Below are positions 23,060-31,963 of a DNA stretch of 37,619 nt, one piece after another. Under the pieces are notes generated by a model. The model did no database searches, was not told the DNA's origin, and was given only the letters and a program-made list of their open reading frames with translations. Position 1 is the stretch's first letter; every line of letters starts with the position of its first letter. Made by a program: the position numbers and the translations under genes. Source of the DNA: a bacterium (GTDB taxonomy: Bacteria > Gemmatimonadota > Glassbacteria > GWA2-58-10); contig JAJFUG010000078.1 of NCBI GenBank assembly GCA_021372515.1, positions 1 to 37,619 of the forward strand, read 5' to 3'.

Positions 23060-26000
23060 TCAGTTGACTATGTAGAACTTACCGGTCACCGTCTTCCCCC
23101 GGCTATCTGTCACGTGATAGAAATACAGTCCGCTCGCCACAGTCGTCCCGAAACGGTTGCGCATGTTCCAGGGCTCGGTCCCGCTGTGGTTGTCGTAGCC
23201 CGTAAGCTGCAGGGGTTGACTGCTGTTGTTCAGACGGTCCCAGTCGGCGTAGTTGCCCCAGCCGTGACGGTTGGCGCTGATGTGGTTGAGCACGTTGACC
23301 AGGTGGCCGCCCATCGAGTAGATGCGGATGGTGCAGCGGTCCGGCAGGTTGACGAACTCGATGCGCCGGCTGTCCGCCGACAGGTCGAGGAAGGAGCTGG
23401 CTATGTACGGGTTCGGCACCACGCGGACCTTGCCCAGGTCCGCGTCCTCGGCGTTCATGGTCGAGGGCTTGATCTTGATCTCCCACTTGTCGCCCGGCAG
23501 GGCCATGTCCGAGAACTGGGTGAACTCGGTCTGGCCGTCGTTCCAGGAGCCGAAGGCGTTGTCGACGATCCAGACCGTTCCCGGCGTGGGCATGCTGATA
23601 CCGTCGCCGCCGTCTCTCTCGACCGCCCAGAGCAGACCGTTCAGGAAAAATCCGAACTGCATGGTGTTGTCCGCCGGCAGAGTGGATTCCATCTTCACGG
23701 TGCGTTCGCTCTTGGGCAGCTTATCGAGGAACGCCTCCGTGTAGTAAGTCCCGACCGGGGAATCGCCGCCGGTGAGAATCGGGCCGCCGAAACCTTCCTG
23801 GGTCTGGAAGCCCCAGCCCCATTCATCCGGATAGTCGACCTTGTTGACCGCGGCGTTTCCGGTCAGGTTCATGACTTCCACGGTCAGGTTGCCGCCGCCG
23901 GCGTCTTTCCAGGTGACCTGGAAACGGCCGGACACGGTGGTGCCCAGGTTGCTGGGCGAGGTGCCGGGCTTGTCGCCGCACCAGCGGGCCTGCGGCAGGG
24001 AGATGTCGCCTCCCGTGTAGGCGCCCGGATTCATGTGATAATACAGGCTTGAAGAAAGGCCCCGCCTGTCCATTGCATCAAAGGTGAACTTGATGCTGTA
24101 GTCGATGCCGGCGTTGTCGACCGGGCCGGAGAAAGTGAGCGTCGGGCGGGCCTCGCTCTGGGTGAGATCGACCAGGGGGCTTTCGTAGCTGCCGTCGACC
24201 AGGGCCAGCCTGTTGGCTGCGGCCTGGCGCTGACCGGCGCAACTCCCGTCCTCGTCTTGGGCTTCCTTTTCCTTGACCGTCAGATAGATGGTCTTGGTAG
24301 CGGTTATGCGCTCGTTGTTGATCGGAATGAAATTGATCTCGCGCATCTCCAGCGGCTGGAGAGACAGCGGCGGATCGGTCAGGCTGCCGTCGCCGGGGCC
24401 GTGGAGAATCGCGGTCGGCGAATTTTCCATCTGCCGGCCGTCGCCGCTGATGAACTTGGCCGTACCTTCAAGGGTAGCTGTCTTGAAATTGCTGGCGTCA
24501 CTGCGCGGGATGACCGTGTAGAGTCCGTTCGGGCCGACACGGTTCCAGACTTTCCCGCTGCTCTCGGGCGGCTGGCTGAACATTTCGCCGGTGGCCGGGT
24601 CATAGTTCCTGTCGTAGGGCACCAGGGCGTACCAGACTTTCTGTCCGTTCTCCATGCGCTGTAGCGGCTGGTCGTCTTCCTTCTTGTCCACATAGTAGTA
24701 GACAATATTCCCGGCGGATTTGCTGCAATTCATCAGCATCACGGAATGGGAGTCGTTGGGGCCGACATAGCTGCGGTACAGACGGTAGCCCTCGAAATCG
24801 TATTCTACATAAACATGGTTCGGGTCGAGTTCGGGGTTCGCCTGCAGGAAAGCGTAGTACGCATCCGGGGTGTTGACATTGATGTCGCTCCAGGTGATGG
24901 TCACCTGGCGGTCACCGGGGATGATGGTCAGCGCCGGCGGGATCGGTGTTTCAGGCACCACGTAGCCGCCTTCCCAGGTCAACTTGGCCACGCTGGCGTA
25001 TTGCATCGCCGGCGCGAAGAACTTCTGGCAATCCGCGTTGTCCATGTTGACCAGCTCCCCGCGCGGGAACGCGAAATTGCTCGGGTCGCCGTAGGTGAAC
25101 ATCATCACCCAGTCGTAGCTGCACGTATCGCGCGGGGCGAAATCGCTGATGTAGCCGTAGTGCCAGTACATGTTCCGTCCGACCCGGTCACCCCAGAGCC
25201 ACTGGTTGTAACGTGCGTCGGAGGGCTCCAGCATGCCGGGGTAGCCGAAAGCCACTTTCCCGTCGAAAGGATTGATGCCTCCGCCGAGGACGTATTCGCT
25301 GTGGCCGCGGCCCCGGGACAGGTTGTACTGCTTGCCGTATGCATAGCCCGTTTCACCGGTGTCCTGGTTGCCGGAGAAACCGAACTCCACAACATCATAG
25401 GAGTTATAGCAATTGTTGGTGGGGACCATGACCTGGCCGTTGAACTCCGGCAGGCGCAGGGCCCAGTCGATCACGATGAAGGGGTCGGTGCTGAACGAGG
25501 CCTCGATCCCGTCCTTGTCGGCGAACACGTGGATCCCCAGGGGCGTGAAATAGCCCCAGATTTCGTTGTTCGCATCCCGGACGCCGACACTCGGGTTGTT
25601 GGCGATGGAGCGGTGGAGGGTGAATTCCTTGTAAACCTGCCCGTCCGGCTGCCCGGCGGCCTTGCCGCGGATGTCCGGATTGGGGTTCCACTTCAGGTAC
25701 TCGGACATGTTGCGGATACGGGTATGCGCGTACAGGATGTTGTTGCTTTCGGCGAAATTCAGGAAATGGAAGCGGTGCTCAAGGCTTGCGCCCGACGCCC
25801 AGTCATCTCGCTGAAAGGCGTCGCCGCAACGCATGACCACGGTTTCGGCGCCGTGCAGGATCGGCTGCCCCGCTTCATCGCAGAACTCGGGGTACCAGTC
25901 CGCCAGGTCCTCGGGGTCGAGCGAGGTCAGCGTGCGGTTGTGATCGATCCGGCTGGCGGCCTGATCCATGCTTTCTCCGGCGCTGAATGCCGCCTCCAGC

Positions 26001-26338
26001 TCGTTGTAGCTTTCCAGGGAGGTGTTCATGCCGACGAAATGTCCACCGCGGGCGCCCTCGCCCAGAGTGTCCTCGATCGTCCCGTTGCCGTCCATGTCGC
26101 GCAGCACCATTATACCCCAGCTATTGCGCCCTGCAGTGTAATAATTGGCCGAGCCGCGCGGAAAATAGTGATACACGTTGTTACCGAAGGGCGCGCCTGA
26201 CGCGTGCGTGAAATGGAGACCAAGGTTGTTGCCCTTGGAATCGTATTCCTGCTTCTGTTCCGCCGTTGCCGCCGTTGCCCAAAAGGTCAGCAAGACGCCC
26301 AGTGCTGTCGCAACCAAATAGAACTTGATCATTCGCAT
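23060..26338 (-). CDS. Large secreted protein with type IX-like C-terminal domain
   Basis: 1092 aa. A signal peptide spans about 1-26. The bulk is beta-rich with fibronectin-like parts (PPALTIIPGDRQVTITWSDI at about 475) and no catalytic motif I can name. A calcium-loop-like RDMDGNGTIED lies near residue 80. The C-terminus starts VRVVPNPYIASS, passes RRIEFVNLPDRCTIRIYSMGG and ends in VASGLYFYHV and KTVTGKFYIV, the classic FlgD-Ig-like/T9SS type A sorting pattern. It is most likely exported and attached to, or released from, the outer surface. It lies 58 nt after the TonB receptor and 59 nt before the PorV-like gene, and AGGAGA precedes the ATG, so the three form one operon. It may be a surface binding partner of the receptor, by analogy with SusD/SusE, but this is inferred. 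Confidence 0.8.
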   Translation of the reverse strand: MRMIKFYLVATALGVLLTFWATAATAEQKQEYDSKGNNLGLHFTHASGAPFGNNVYHYFPRGSANYYTAGRNSWGIMVLRDMDGNGTIEDTLGEGARGGHFVGMNTSLESYNELEAAFSAGESMDQAASRIDHNRTLTSLDPEDLADWYPEFCDEAGQPILHGAETVVMRCGDAFQRDDWASGASLEHRFHFLNFAESNNILYAHTRIRNMSEYLKWNPNPDIRGKAAGQPDGQVYKEFTLHRSIANNPSVGVRDANNEIWGYFTPLGIHVFADKDGIEASFSTDPFIVIDWALRLPEFNGQVMVPTNNCYNSYDVVEFGFSGNQDTGETGYAYGKQYNLSRGRGHSEYVLGGGINPFDGKVAFGYPGMLEPSDARYNQWLWGDRVGRNMYWHYGYISDFAPRDTCSYDWVMMFTYGDPSNFAFPRGELVNMDNADCQKFFAPAMQYASVAKLTWEGGYVVPETPIPPALTIIPGDRQVTITWSDINVNTPDAYYAFLQANPELDPNHVYVEYDFEGYRLYRSYVGPNDSHSVMLMNCSKSAGNIVYYYVDKKEDDQPLQRMENGQKVWYALVPYDRNYDPATGEMFSQPPESSGKVWNRVGPNGLYTVIPRSDASNFKTATLEGTAKFISGDGRQMENSPTAILHGPGDGSLTDPPLSLQPLEMREINFIPINNERITATKTIYLTVKEKEAQDEDGSCAGQRQAAANRLALVDGSYESPLVDLTQSEARPTLTFSGPVDNAGIDYSIKFTFDAMDRRGLSSSLYYHMNPGAYTGGDISLPQARWCGDKPGTSPSNLGTTVSGRFQVTWKDAGGGNLTVEVMNLTGNAAVNKVDYPDEWGWGFQTQEGFGGPILTGGDSPVGTYYTEAFLDKLPKSERTVKMESTLPADNTMQFGFFLNGLLWAVERDGGDGISMPTPGTVWIVDNAFGSWNDGQTEFTQFSDMALPGDKWEIKIKPSTMNAEDADLGKVRVVPNPYIASSFLDLSADSRRIEFVNLPDRCTIRIYSMGGHLVNVLNHISANRHGWGNYADWDRLNNSSQPLQLTGYDNHSGTEPWNMRNRFGTTVASGLYFYHVTDSRGKTVTGKFYIVN

Positions 26339-26396
26339 AAGATATCTCTCCTGTTGACCCGCAGTGTTCTAACCGCTGTGAATACGGCGACCGGCA

Positions 26397-29300
26397 TCAG
26401 AAATTGAAGTCGACGCCCATTCTGATCTGCCTGGCCCGGCCGTATTGGGTCTTTTCCATGGTGGAGTTGAGCATGGCTTCGGCCATGGCGCCCTTGGCCT
26501 GTTCTTCGAGGCTGAGAAAGCCGTCCCCGTTGAAATCGGCGTTGAACAGCACGCGGTCGGCCCAGGCTGCATCCGTCCTGGCCAGCATGCCATCGTTCCA
26601 TGGCAGGACTTCGCCGCCTTTCACCTGCCAGTAGTAACCGTCGTAGGTGTAGCCGCTGGGGTATTCGATGGACGGCTTCTGGTTGAGCAGGTTGTAGATA
26701 TCCGCGAACACGCCGACACGTTTCGTCCCGCCGATCTTGAAGCTTTTGTTGATCCTCAGATCGACGTTCTTGTTCCAGCGGCCGCGGAAAATAGTGTTGT
26801 TCGGGGTGCCGCTGCCCATGGTGAAAATGGGGTTGATCCGCAGATCGCCGAGGACCCTGTTCCAGACCCTGCCGGAGAGGAAATTCTCCGGGAACAGGTA
26901 GGTGAAATTCGCGCTGATCTTGTGGGTCTGGTCCCCGTCGATCGGATTGATCACGTCCGAGGGCCGTATTTCCTCACCGGTGGAGGCATCGACCGAGTAG
27001 CCGCTGTTGGTGTAATTGCTTCCGGTGGTGCGCGAGAACTGCAGGGTGTACATCAGGTTGTAGCTGAAGTTGTTGCTGAAGCGGCGGCGCAGCGTGAAAT
27101 CCAGGCCCTTGATGTTGCCGTTGTCCTTGTTGGCGTAGCCCTGGTAATACTCGCGGATCCTGCGGTCAAGGTGCTTGGCGTAGTAGTCGCGGAAGAACTC
27201 CTTGTTGGCCACGTTGCCGTCCACGTCGCGGTAGAAGGCCACGATGTCCACCACCTGGTCCTCACCCATCAGGTAGCTCAGCCCGGTCTCAAAAGCGTCG
27301 GTGCGGCTGTACTCCAGGCCGCCCGGGTTGTATCTGTCGAAGATGAACGTCAGGCTGGGCAGTTGGGTGAAAACGCCGTAGGAGAAACGCAACTGCGACT
27401 TGTCAGTCACCGGGAACCCGACATCGAAACGCGGGGACCACTCGCTTATGTTAGTGGGGAAGTAGTTGTCGCTGTACTGGTCGTTGTTGCGGAACGCCCA
27501 GTTGTCCCGGGGCTCGAACCGGTCGTAGCGGATGCCGTAATCCAGGACGAAATCGCCCAGGTCGGTCCGGTTCTGCGCGTAGAGCCCGTACTGACGGGGC
27601 TTGTACTTGAACTCGTTGGCCAAGTCGCGGCGCGTACTGCTGCCGGAGATGTCGAACATGTTGTTGTCGAAGGCGGTCATCTGCACACCCAGCTTGGCCC
27701 GGTTGGTGCGGTTGAGCTGGAAATCGATATCGCCCTTGAAGTTGTTCTGCAGCTCACGCTGGTAGCGGTAGGCCAGGAAGTACAGCCAGTCTCCCTGGAC
27801 CAGCTGGAACGGCGTTTCCACGTTCCACCAGCGCTGCCACCCGTCGATGCCGTTGGGGAAGTATTTTTTGGCCGCGGGGGTGCTCTCCAGCGGATAGTTG
27901 CGGCCCGGGAAAGTCTCGATCTCGAACGGTATGTCGTGCGGCGTCCAGCCGAGGAACGTGTCGTCGTGACGGTAATTGTCCTTGATGCTGGCGCTGTTGA
28001 TATCCTGGGTCCGGAAATTGGTATAGCGGAACTGCAACGTGGCGCTGCGCTGGGCGCTTTTCAGGAAGTCCCAGTCGAAACCGGCCAGGTAGTTGGTCGA
28101 GCGGGTGCGGCGGCCGTAGGCCTGCGGGATGAACACTGTTTCCTCGCCCGGAGCCCATTCGCGCTGCGGTAAGCTATACCTGTCGGCCATGCCGTCAAAG
28201 AAATAACTCCCGTCATCGTGGGCCGGGTAGCTGTTCTGGTCACGCGAGAAATTGGACGTGGCGATCAGCTTCAGACCCTCGACCGGCGAGCTGGTGAGCT
28301 TGGCCGATGCCAGGGTGCGGTCCTGCCAGTTATAGGGCAGGCGCACCGGGTTGAACGGGGAGAACAGCGAGGCGATCTCGCCGGTCTTCGAGGCATAGAA
28401 CTCGCGGCCGGCTTTAAACTCGTCGAGGGAGAAAGGCTTGGTGCCGTAATAGTGCGGATCGTTGCGCACGGCGTCGTTCAGCCGGTCGACAAAATCCTGA
28501 TTCACGCCGCGGAAACCCTCATCTGCGTGGGTCGGATTCCGGTCTGCGATACCCTGGATTTCACCCGAGACATGGAAAAACAGGTTCGGGACCAGCGGCA
28601 CCGGGCCACCCACCGAGGTGATGAGCTGGTTGTAGCCGTAATCGGAGGTGCGGGGGTTCTGCTGGTCCGTGATGAAACGCACGTTACCCTGCAGGCTCGC
28701 GCCGCCTTCCTTGGTCACGATGTTGATGATACCGCTCTGGGCGTTGCCGTACTCGGCCTGGAACCCGCCGGTGAGGATGTCCACCTGCTCGACCGCTCCG
28801 GTCGAGAACTCCAGCGGAGTGGTATCCTCGCTCAGGGAACCCTCTTCCTGCTCGAAGACCCAGCCATAGCCGCCGCGGAACGGGTTGGCGGTGTAGTTGC
28901 GCACCGTCACGCCGTCCACCACCATGGCTTCCTCGCCCAGACGGCCGCCGCGGATACGCACGCCGCGCGATAGGGCGCCCGCGCCGCCGGTCTGCACGCC
29001 GGCCTCCAGGACCAGCATGTCCTCGAGCTTGTTGGCGGGAATATCGGATATCTTCTCGGCGGTCATCCTCTGCTTGGAGACCGTGTTGTCGCGCGGCACC
29101 AGGGGCGCCACCGCCGCCTCGACCGTGATCCCGGAAAGCTCCACCACCGTGGAACTCAGGTGGGCATCGACCGTGGAAGTCTGTCCGGCCAGCAGGAGCT
29201 GGTCGGCGATGGTCGTTTTCTGGTAGCCGGTGAAGGTGAATGTGATGGCGCGACGGCCGGGCGGGACGTTCAGAATGAAATAATAGCCGTCTGCATTGGT

Positions 29301-29495
29301 GACGTTGCCCAGGCGGGTGCCCTCAACCACAACCTGAGCCCCGGCCAGGGGTTGTCCGCTGTCCTTGTCCCGCACCACTCCCTCGATCTTGGAAGTGTTG
29401 AGCTGCGCCAGAGCGCTTACTACCAGGAACAAGGTCATCACCGAGACCAGCGCGAGCAAGGCTGCTAAACGTGGATATCTGTTTTCTGAATGCAT
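26397..29495 (-). CDS. TonB-dependent receptor with carboxypeptidase-like N-terminal extension
   Basis: 1032 aa. Signal peptide about 1-31. Residues about 33-115 form the carboxypeptidase-regulatory-like domain (KIEGVVRDKDSGQPLAGAQVVVEG, YYFILNVPPGRRAITFTFTGY) typical of SusC-like receptors. The plug follows (DIPANKLEDMLVLEAGVQTG, IRGGRLGEEAMVVDGV, VEQVDILTGGFQAEYGNAQSGIINIVTKEG) and then the barrel, ending in Phe (QIRMGVDFNF). It takes up ligands across the outer membrane using TonB energy; the ligand is unknown. Oddly, the last extracellular loop has a canonical EF-hand loop, DFNGDGFLSLEE. A ROK regulator gene lies just upstream on the same strand. Confidence 0.93.
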   Translation of the reverse strand: MHSENRYPRLAALLALVSVMTLFLVVSALAQLNTSKIEGVVRDKDSGQPLAGAQVVVEGTRLGNVTNADGYYFILNVPPGRRAITFTFTGYQKTTIADQLLLAGQTSTVDAHLSSTVVELSGITVEAAVAPLVPRDNTVSKQRMTAEKISDIPANKLEDMLVLEAGVQTGGAGALSRGVRIRGGRLGEEAMVVDGVTVRNYTANPFRGGYGWVFEQEEGSLSEDTTPLEFSTGAVEQVDILTGGFQAEYGNAQSGIINIVTKEGGASLQGNVRFITDQQNPRTSDYGYNQLITSVGGPVPLVPNLFFHVSGEIQGIADRNPTHADEGFRGVNQDFVDRLNDAVRNDPHYYGTKPFSLDEFKAGREFYASKTGEIASLFSPFNPVRLPYNWQDRTLASAKLTSSPVEGLKLIATSNFSRDQNSYPAHDDGSYFFDGMADRYSLPQREWAPGEETVFIPQAYGRRTRSTNYLAGFDWDFLKSAQRSATLQFRYTNFRTQDINSASIKDNYRHDDTFLGWTPHDIPFEIETFPGRNYPLESTPAAKKYFPNGIDGWQRWWNVETPFQLVQGDWLYFLAYRYQRELQNNFKGDIDFQLNRTNRAKLGVQMTAFDNNMFDISGSSTRRDLANEFKYKPRQYGLYAQNRTDLGDFVLDYGIRYDRFEPRDNWAFRNNDQYSDNYFPTNISEWSPRFDVGFPVTDKSQLRFSYGVFTQLPSLTFIFDRYNPGGLEYSRTDAFETGLSYLMGEDQVVDIVAFYRDVDGNVANKEFFRDYYAKHLDRRIREYYQGYANKDNGNIKGLDFTLRRRFSNNFSYNLMYTLQFSRTTGSNYTNSGYSVDASTGEEIRPSDVINPIDGDQTHKISANFTYLFPENFLSGRVWNRVLGDLRINPIFTMGSGTPNNTIFRGRWNKNVDLRINKSFKIGGTKRVGVFADIYNLLNQKPSIEYPSGYTYDGYYWQVKGGEVLPWNDGMLARTDAAWADRVLFNADFNGDGFLSLEEQAKGAMAEAMLNSTMEKTQYGRARQIRMGVDFNF

Positions 29496-29644
29496 ATGTT
29501 GTTCTCCGCCTTGAAGTAGGGAATCAGACAGACAATTTTTCAGAGCATTTCCATAGGCTTCTCCTTATGATTGAATCACTGTCTGCTTACTGCGCACGTT
29601 TCATTTTTTCATCCGCCGCCTCCTTTTTTGTGTGGCCGAAAGTG
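29496..29644 (-). promoter_or_regulatory. Leader between ROK and TonB genes with two tiny SD-led frames
   Basis: After the ROK stop come AAGGAGG and ATG-AAA-AAA-TGA (29601-29612), then AAGGAG and ATG-GAA-ATG-CTC-TGA (29540-29554), then the TonB start with GGAG. These minimal frames could act in translation control, or be chance. Confidence 0.3.
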
Positions 29645-30892
29645 TCAGACCGGCACTATCCGCTTGCCGGAGATTCCCTGCGCCGGGCCGCGACGGTTCG
29701 GGCTGCACGACGCATAAATAAGGTCTTTCAGGATCAGCGCCCTGCCGCCTTCGAACGTGCCCCGGCGCAGGGAGCCGGGCACGATCAGCCCGCGCAGGGA
29801 TGTCTGGTGGAAGCAGTCCTGTGACTCCATCTCCCTCAGGATTTCATCCACCACCAGGTCCCAGACCGGTGTTATCTCGCCGCCCACGATGATCCGTTCG
29901 GGATCGATCCCGCGGTAGATGCTGGCCAGCCCCACCGCCAGGTAGCGCGCGGCCTGTTTGAGCGACCACAGCGCTGTCGGGTCGCCTTGGCGGGCCATGG
30001 TAAGGATATGGTCGAGATCGGGATTGATGTCGTAGGCAAGCGGGTTGCCGGTGAGGTCTCGATAGCGCTGCACTATTCCGCGCAGGGAACCGTTTTGCTC
30101 CCAGATGTCCTTGGTGAACTCCTCCCGGCGTCCGTTGATGTCGACTGTCTTCGCGCCGATGCGGTCGTCCAGGAAATGCGCGCCGTAATAGAGCTGCCGC
30201 CCGATCACAACCCCGATCCCGATCCCGTCCGTGACCAGCACATAGACAAAGCTGCCCAGCTCGCGGGTTTCCGGAGCGAACATCAGTTCGGCCAGGGCCG
30301 CCGCCCGGCCGTCGTTTTCGATCAGCACCGGGCAGTCCAACTCGGCGGAGACCACCTCCCTGACATCCACCTCGTGCCAATCCAAAGCGCGATGCTGGTG
30401 GACCATGCCGCGCCTCGAATCGAGCGCACAGGGGAGAATGAGGCTGACTCCGAGCACCCTTTGCGAATAGGAATCGAGCCTGCCTGCCAGGGTCCGGGAG
30501 CATTCACTGAGGAAGGCGACCGGTTGGCCCGGCACGGTGGGGATTGATCTGGAATCGAGGACTCGGCCCGTGAGGTCGCAAACAGCCAGCTCCGTGCTCC
30601 AGAGCTTGACATCTATCAGGCCGTAGACCTTGTAATTCTCATTGATCCGCAGATTTACCGGCTTACGGCCCATGGCGGTCTGGACCTGGTTGGATTCGCG
30701 GACCAGCCCCTCGTCGATCAGCTCGCTGACAATGCTCGACACGGTCGGCTTGCAAAGGCCGGTCAGCCGGGAGATACGGACACGGGAGATCGGGCTGAGC
30801 GTAAAGATCAGATTAAGCACACTGGAGCGGTTAATGGCCCGCAATTCTCTGTTGTCAGGAGACATGGTCAGTTTTGTCCCGGCGTTGAACAC
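29645..30892 (-). CDS. ROK-family transcriptional regulator
   Basis: 415 aa from a GTG (an in-frame ATG lies at 30865). The N-terminal winged helix (INRSSVLNLIFTLSPISRVRISRLTGLCKPTVSSIVSELIDEGLV) is the NagC/XylR type. A ROK sugar-binding fold follows (VYGLIDVKLWSTELAVCDLTGRVL, CPVLIENDGRAAALAEL, FVYVLVTDGIGIGVVIGRQLYYG, ERIIVGGEIT). The DxGxT phosphate motif is degraded (DVKLWS) and the CxCGxxGC zinc motif is absent, so it is a regulator and not a sugar kinase. It likely represses the TonB unit until a sugar or glycan fragment binds. A XylR-like inverted repeat lies upstream. No terminator separates it from the TonB gene. Confidence 0.9.
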   Translation of the reverse strand: MFNAGTKLTMSPDNRELRAINRSSVLNLIFTLSPISRVRISRLTGLCKPTVSSIVSELIDEGLVRESNQVQTAMGRKPVNLRINENYKVYGLIDVKLWSTELAVCDLTGRVLDSRSIPTVPGQPVAFLSECSRTLAGRLDSYSQRVLGVSLILPCALDSRRGMVHQHRALDWHEVDVREVVSAELDCPVLIENDGRAAALAELMFAPETRELGSFVYVLVTDGIGIGVVIGRQLYYGAHFLDDRIGAKTVDINGRREEFTKDIWEQNGSLRGIVQRYRDLTGNPLAYDINPDLDHILTMARQGDPTALWSLKQAARYLAVGLASIYRGIDPERIIVGGEITPVWDLVVDEILREMESQDCFHQTSLRGLIVPGSLRRGTFEGGRALILKDLIYASCSPNRRGPAQGISGKRIVPV

Positions 30893-30976
30893 CTGGTGCC
30901 AGACAATCAGCTCGGTTTCGGGATTTGTGTTGAGATTTATTACCGGGAATGGGCATGAGCGATGTTGTTTAATGGA

Positions 30977-30997
30977 TTAGTTATTAAACAAAACTAA
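30977..30997. promoter_or_regulatory. Candidate ROK (XylR-like) operator
   Basis: TTAGTT-N9-AACTAA, a perfect 6-bp inverted repeat about 85 nt before the ROK start. Bacillus XylR operators are known to have TTAGTTT...AAACTAA half-sites, so the match is to the right family. A second, tighter pair (TTAGT-N7-ACTAA) lies at 31091-31107. Confidence 0.55.
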
Positions 30998-31350
30998 AAA
31001 AATAAATAAAGGGCTAACAACAACGACAAAAACAGATACAAGAGCGGTTATAGAACAAATAACAGCCTTAAATGTGTAAAAAGAGAATTATTAGTCTAAA
31101 AAACTAACCAGGCCGAGCAAAAAGTTCTCCTTTGCAGCTTGCCTCTCAATCCGCAACTGATTCCCGGATAAAATTCTGCGAAGTACCCGCAACAAATCTT
31201 GCTGCTCTCAGAACAAATCGGATTTGATGCAGTTGTTGCGGAAATGCGACAACCTGTAACGGTTGACGGTCGATCAGCGCTATCCAGTGGCAGAGACTAC
31301 GGAATCACTTGGCAACGATCTCGAACTGTCTGCCAGGATCGGCGAAAGCC

Positions 31351-31371
31351 AAAAACGACAACACTTTGTTG
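31351..31371 (-). terminator. Weak terminator after the thioredoxin-like gene
   Basis: On the minus strand CAACA-AAG-TGTTG followed by TCGTTTTT; a short stem (5 bp) but with a U-tract, just past the stop. Confidence 0.35.
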
Positions 31372-31377
31372 AAATGC

Positions 31378-31728
31378 TCATGTCGGGTCTGGATTATCCA
31401 GGAAAGCGCAAATCTTTTCCCGGATAGTCATCCGGGGAAACACCCCGCTGATATGGTCGACAACCGTACCCTGCCGGAAAAAAATCAGAGTGGGAAGACT
31501 TTGAACGGCATACTCGGCCGCTACATTCCTGTTTTCATCCACATCGACTATTCCCAGCTTGAGCTGGTCCTCGAATTCGGCTTTCAACTGATTCATCACA
31601 GAGGTGAACAAAGTGCACGAGCCGCTCCAGCGGGCGACAAACTCTACCAGCACCAGGCCGGATGATTCGAGGACCTCTTTTTTAAAGTTTATTTCAGTCA
31701 GAACGATGGGGGTCGATACTGACTTCAT
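31378..31728 (-). CDS. Thioredoxin-fold protein with one active-site Cys missing
   Basis: 116 aa, thioredoxin fold throughout: VLVEFVARWSGSC (about 26-38), LKLGIVDVDENRNVAAEYAVQSLPTLIFFRQG with cis-Pro79, then an amphipathic end helix. The usual W-C-G-P-C is W34-S-G-S-C38, so the attacking first Cys is Ser and only the resolving Cys remains. It cannot work as a normal dithiol reductant. A monothiol role, a chaperone or redox-sensing role, or decay are possible. There is no signal peptide. It lies 234 nt after the propeller-sigma-54 regulator gene, same strand. Confidence 0.85.
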   Translation of the reverse strand: MKSVSTPIVLTEINFKKEVLESSGLVLVEFVARWSGSCTLFTSVMNQLKAEFEDQLKLGIVDVDENRNVAAEYAVQSLPTLIFFRQGTVVDHISGVFPRMTIREKICAFLDNPDPT

Positions 31729-31930
31729 CCGCGCCTCTAAAGATGCCGCTACACACCTCTGTTTATCCTGATAACAGCCGGGCGATCGTGGTCCGCACTC
31801 GGATCTGCAATAACAAAACCCGTACCAGAAAAAACTGTATTGCGTGGAAGATATTTCAATCGGCTGAAGGCAGGCTAAATACGGTTAAAAACACTGAAAG
31901 CGGGGTGTTGGTCGGGAGGATGAAAAACTA

Positions 31931-31963
31931 CAATATTTTGGAGTGCCTCCAATATTTTGGAGT
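31931..31963. repeat. Short direct repeat and hairpin at the regulator gene end
   Basis: A 14-nt unit beginning CAATATTTTG occurs twice (31931-31944 and 31950-31963, period 19). The second overlaps a hairpin CTCCAA-TATT-TTGGAG (31947-31962) just past the stop of the minus gene. It may be a weak terminator or an operator. Confidence 0.4.

Larger units (their letters stand above)
30893..31377. other. AT-rich regulatory gap upstream of the ROK gene
   Basis: About 485 nt; 30960-31130 is strikingly AT-rich. It holds the TTAGTT/AACTAA sites at 30977-30997 and 31091-31107, a 9-bp inverted repeat TTGTTTAAT/ATTAAACAA (30965-30991), and the 9-bp repeat CCGCAACAA/TTGTTGCGG (31187-31241). I see no gene. 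Confidence 0.5.

Noticed and set aside
24746-26200. 484-aa open frame on the + strand
   Set aside because: Antisense to the secreted T9SS-like protein, which has a signal peptide and CTD; the + frame has no such support.
26445-28172. 575-aa open frame on the + strand
   Set aside because: Antisense to the TonB receptor, Val/Glu/Ala-rich, no motifs.
31187-31241. CCGCAACAA/TTGTTGCGG 9-bp inverted repeat
   Set aside because: Arms 37 nt apart and no promoter nearby; may be chance, so listed only within the gap description.
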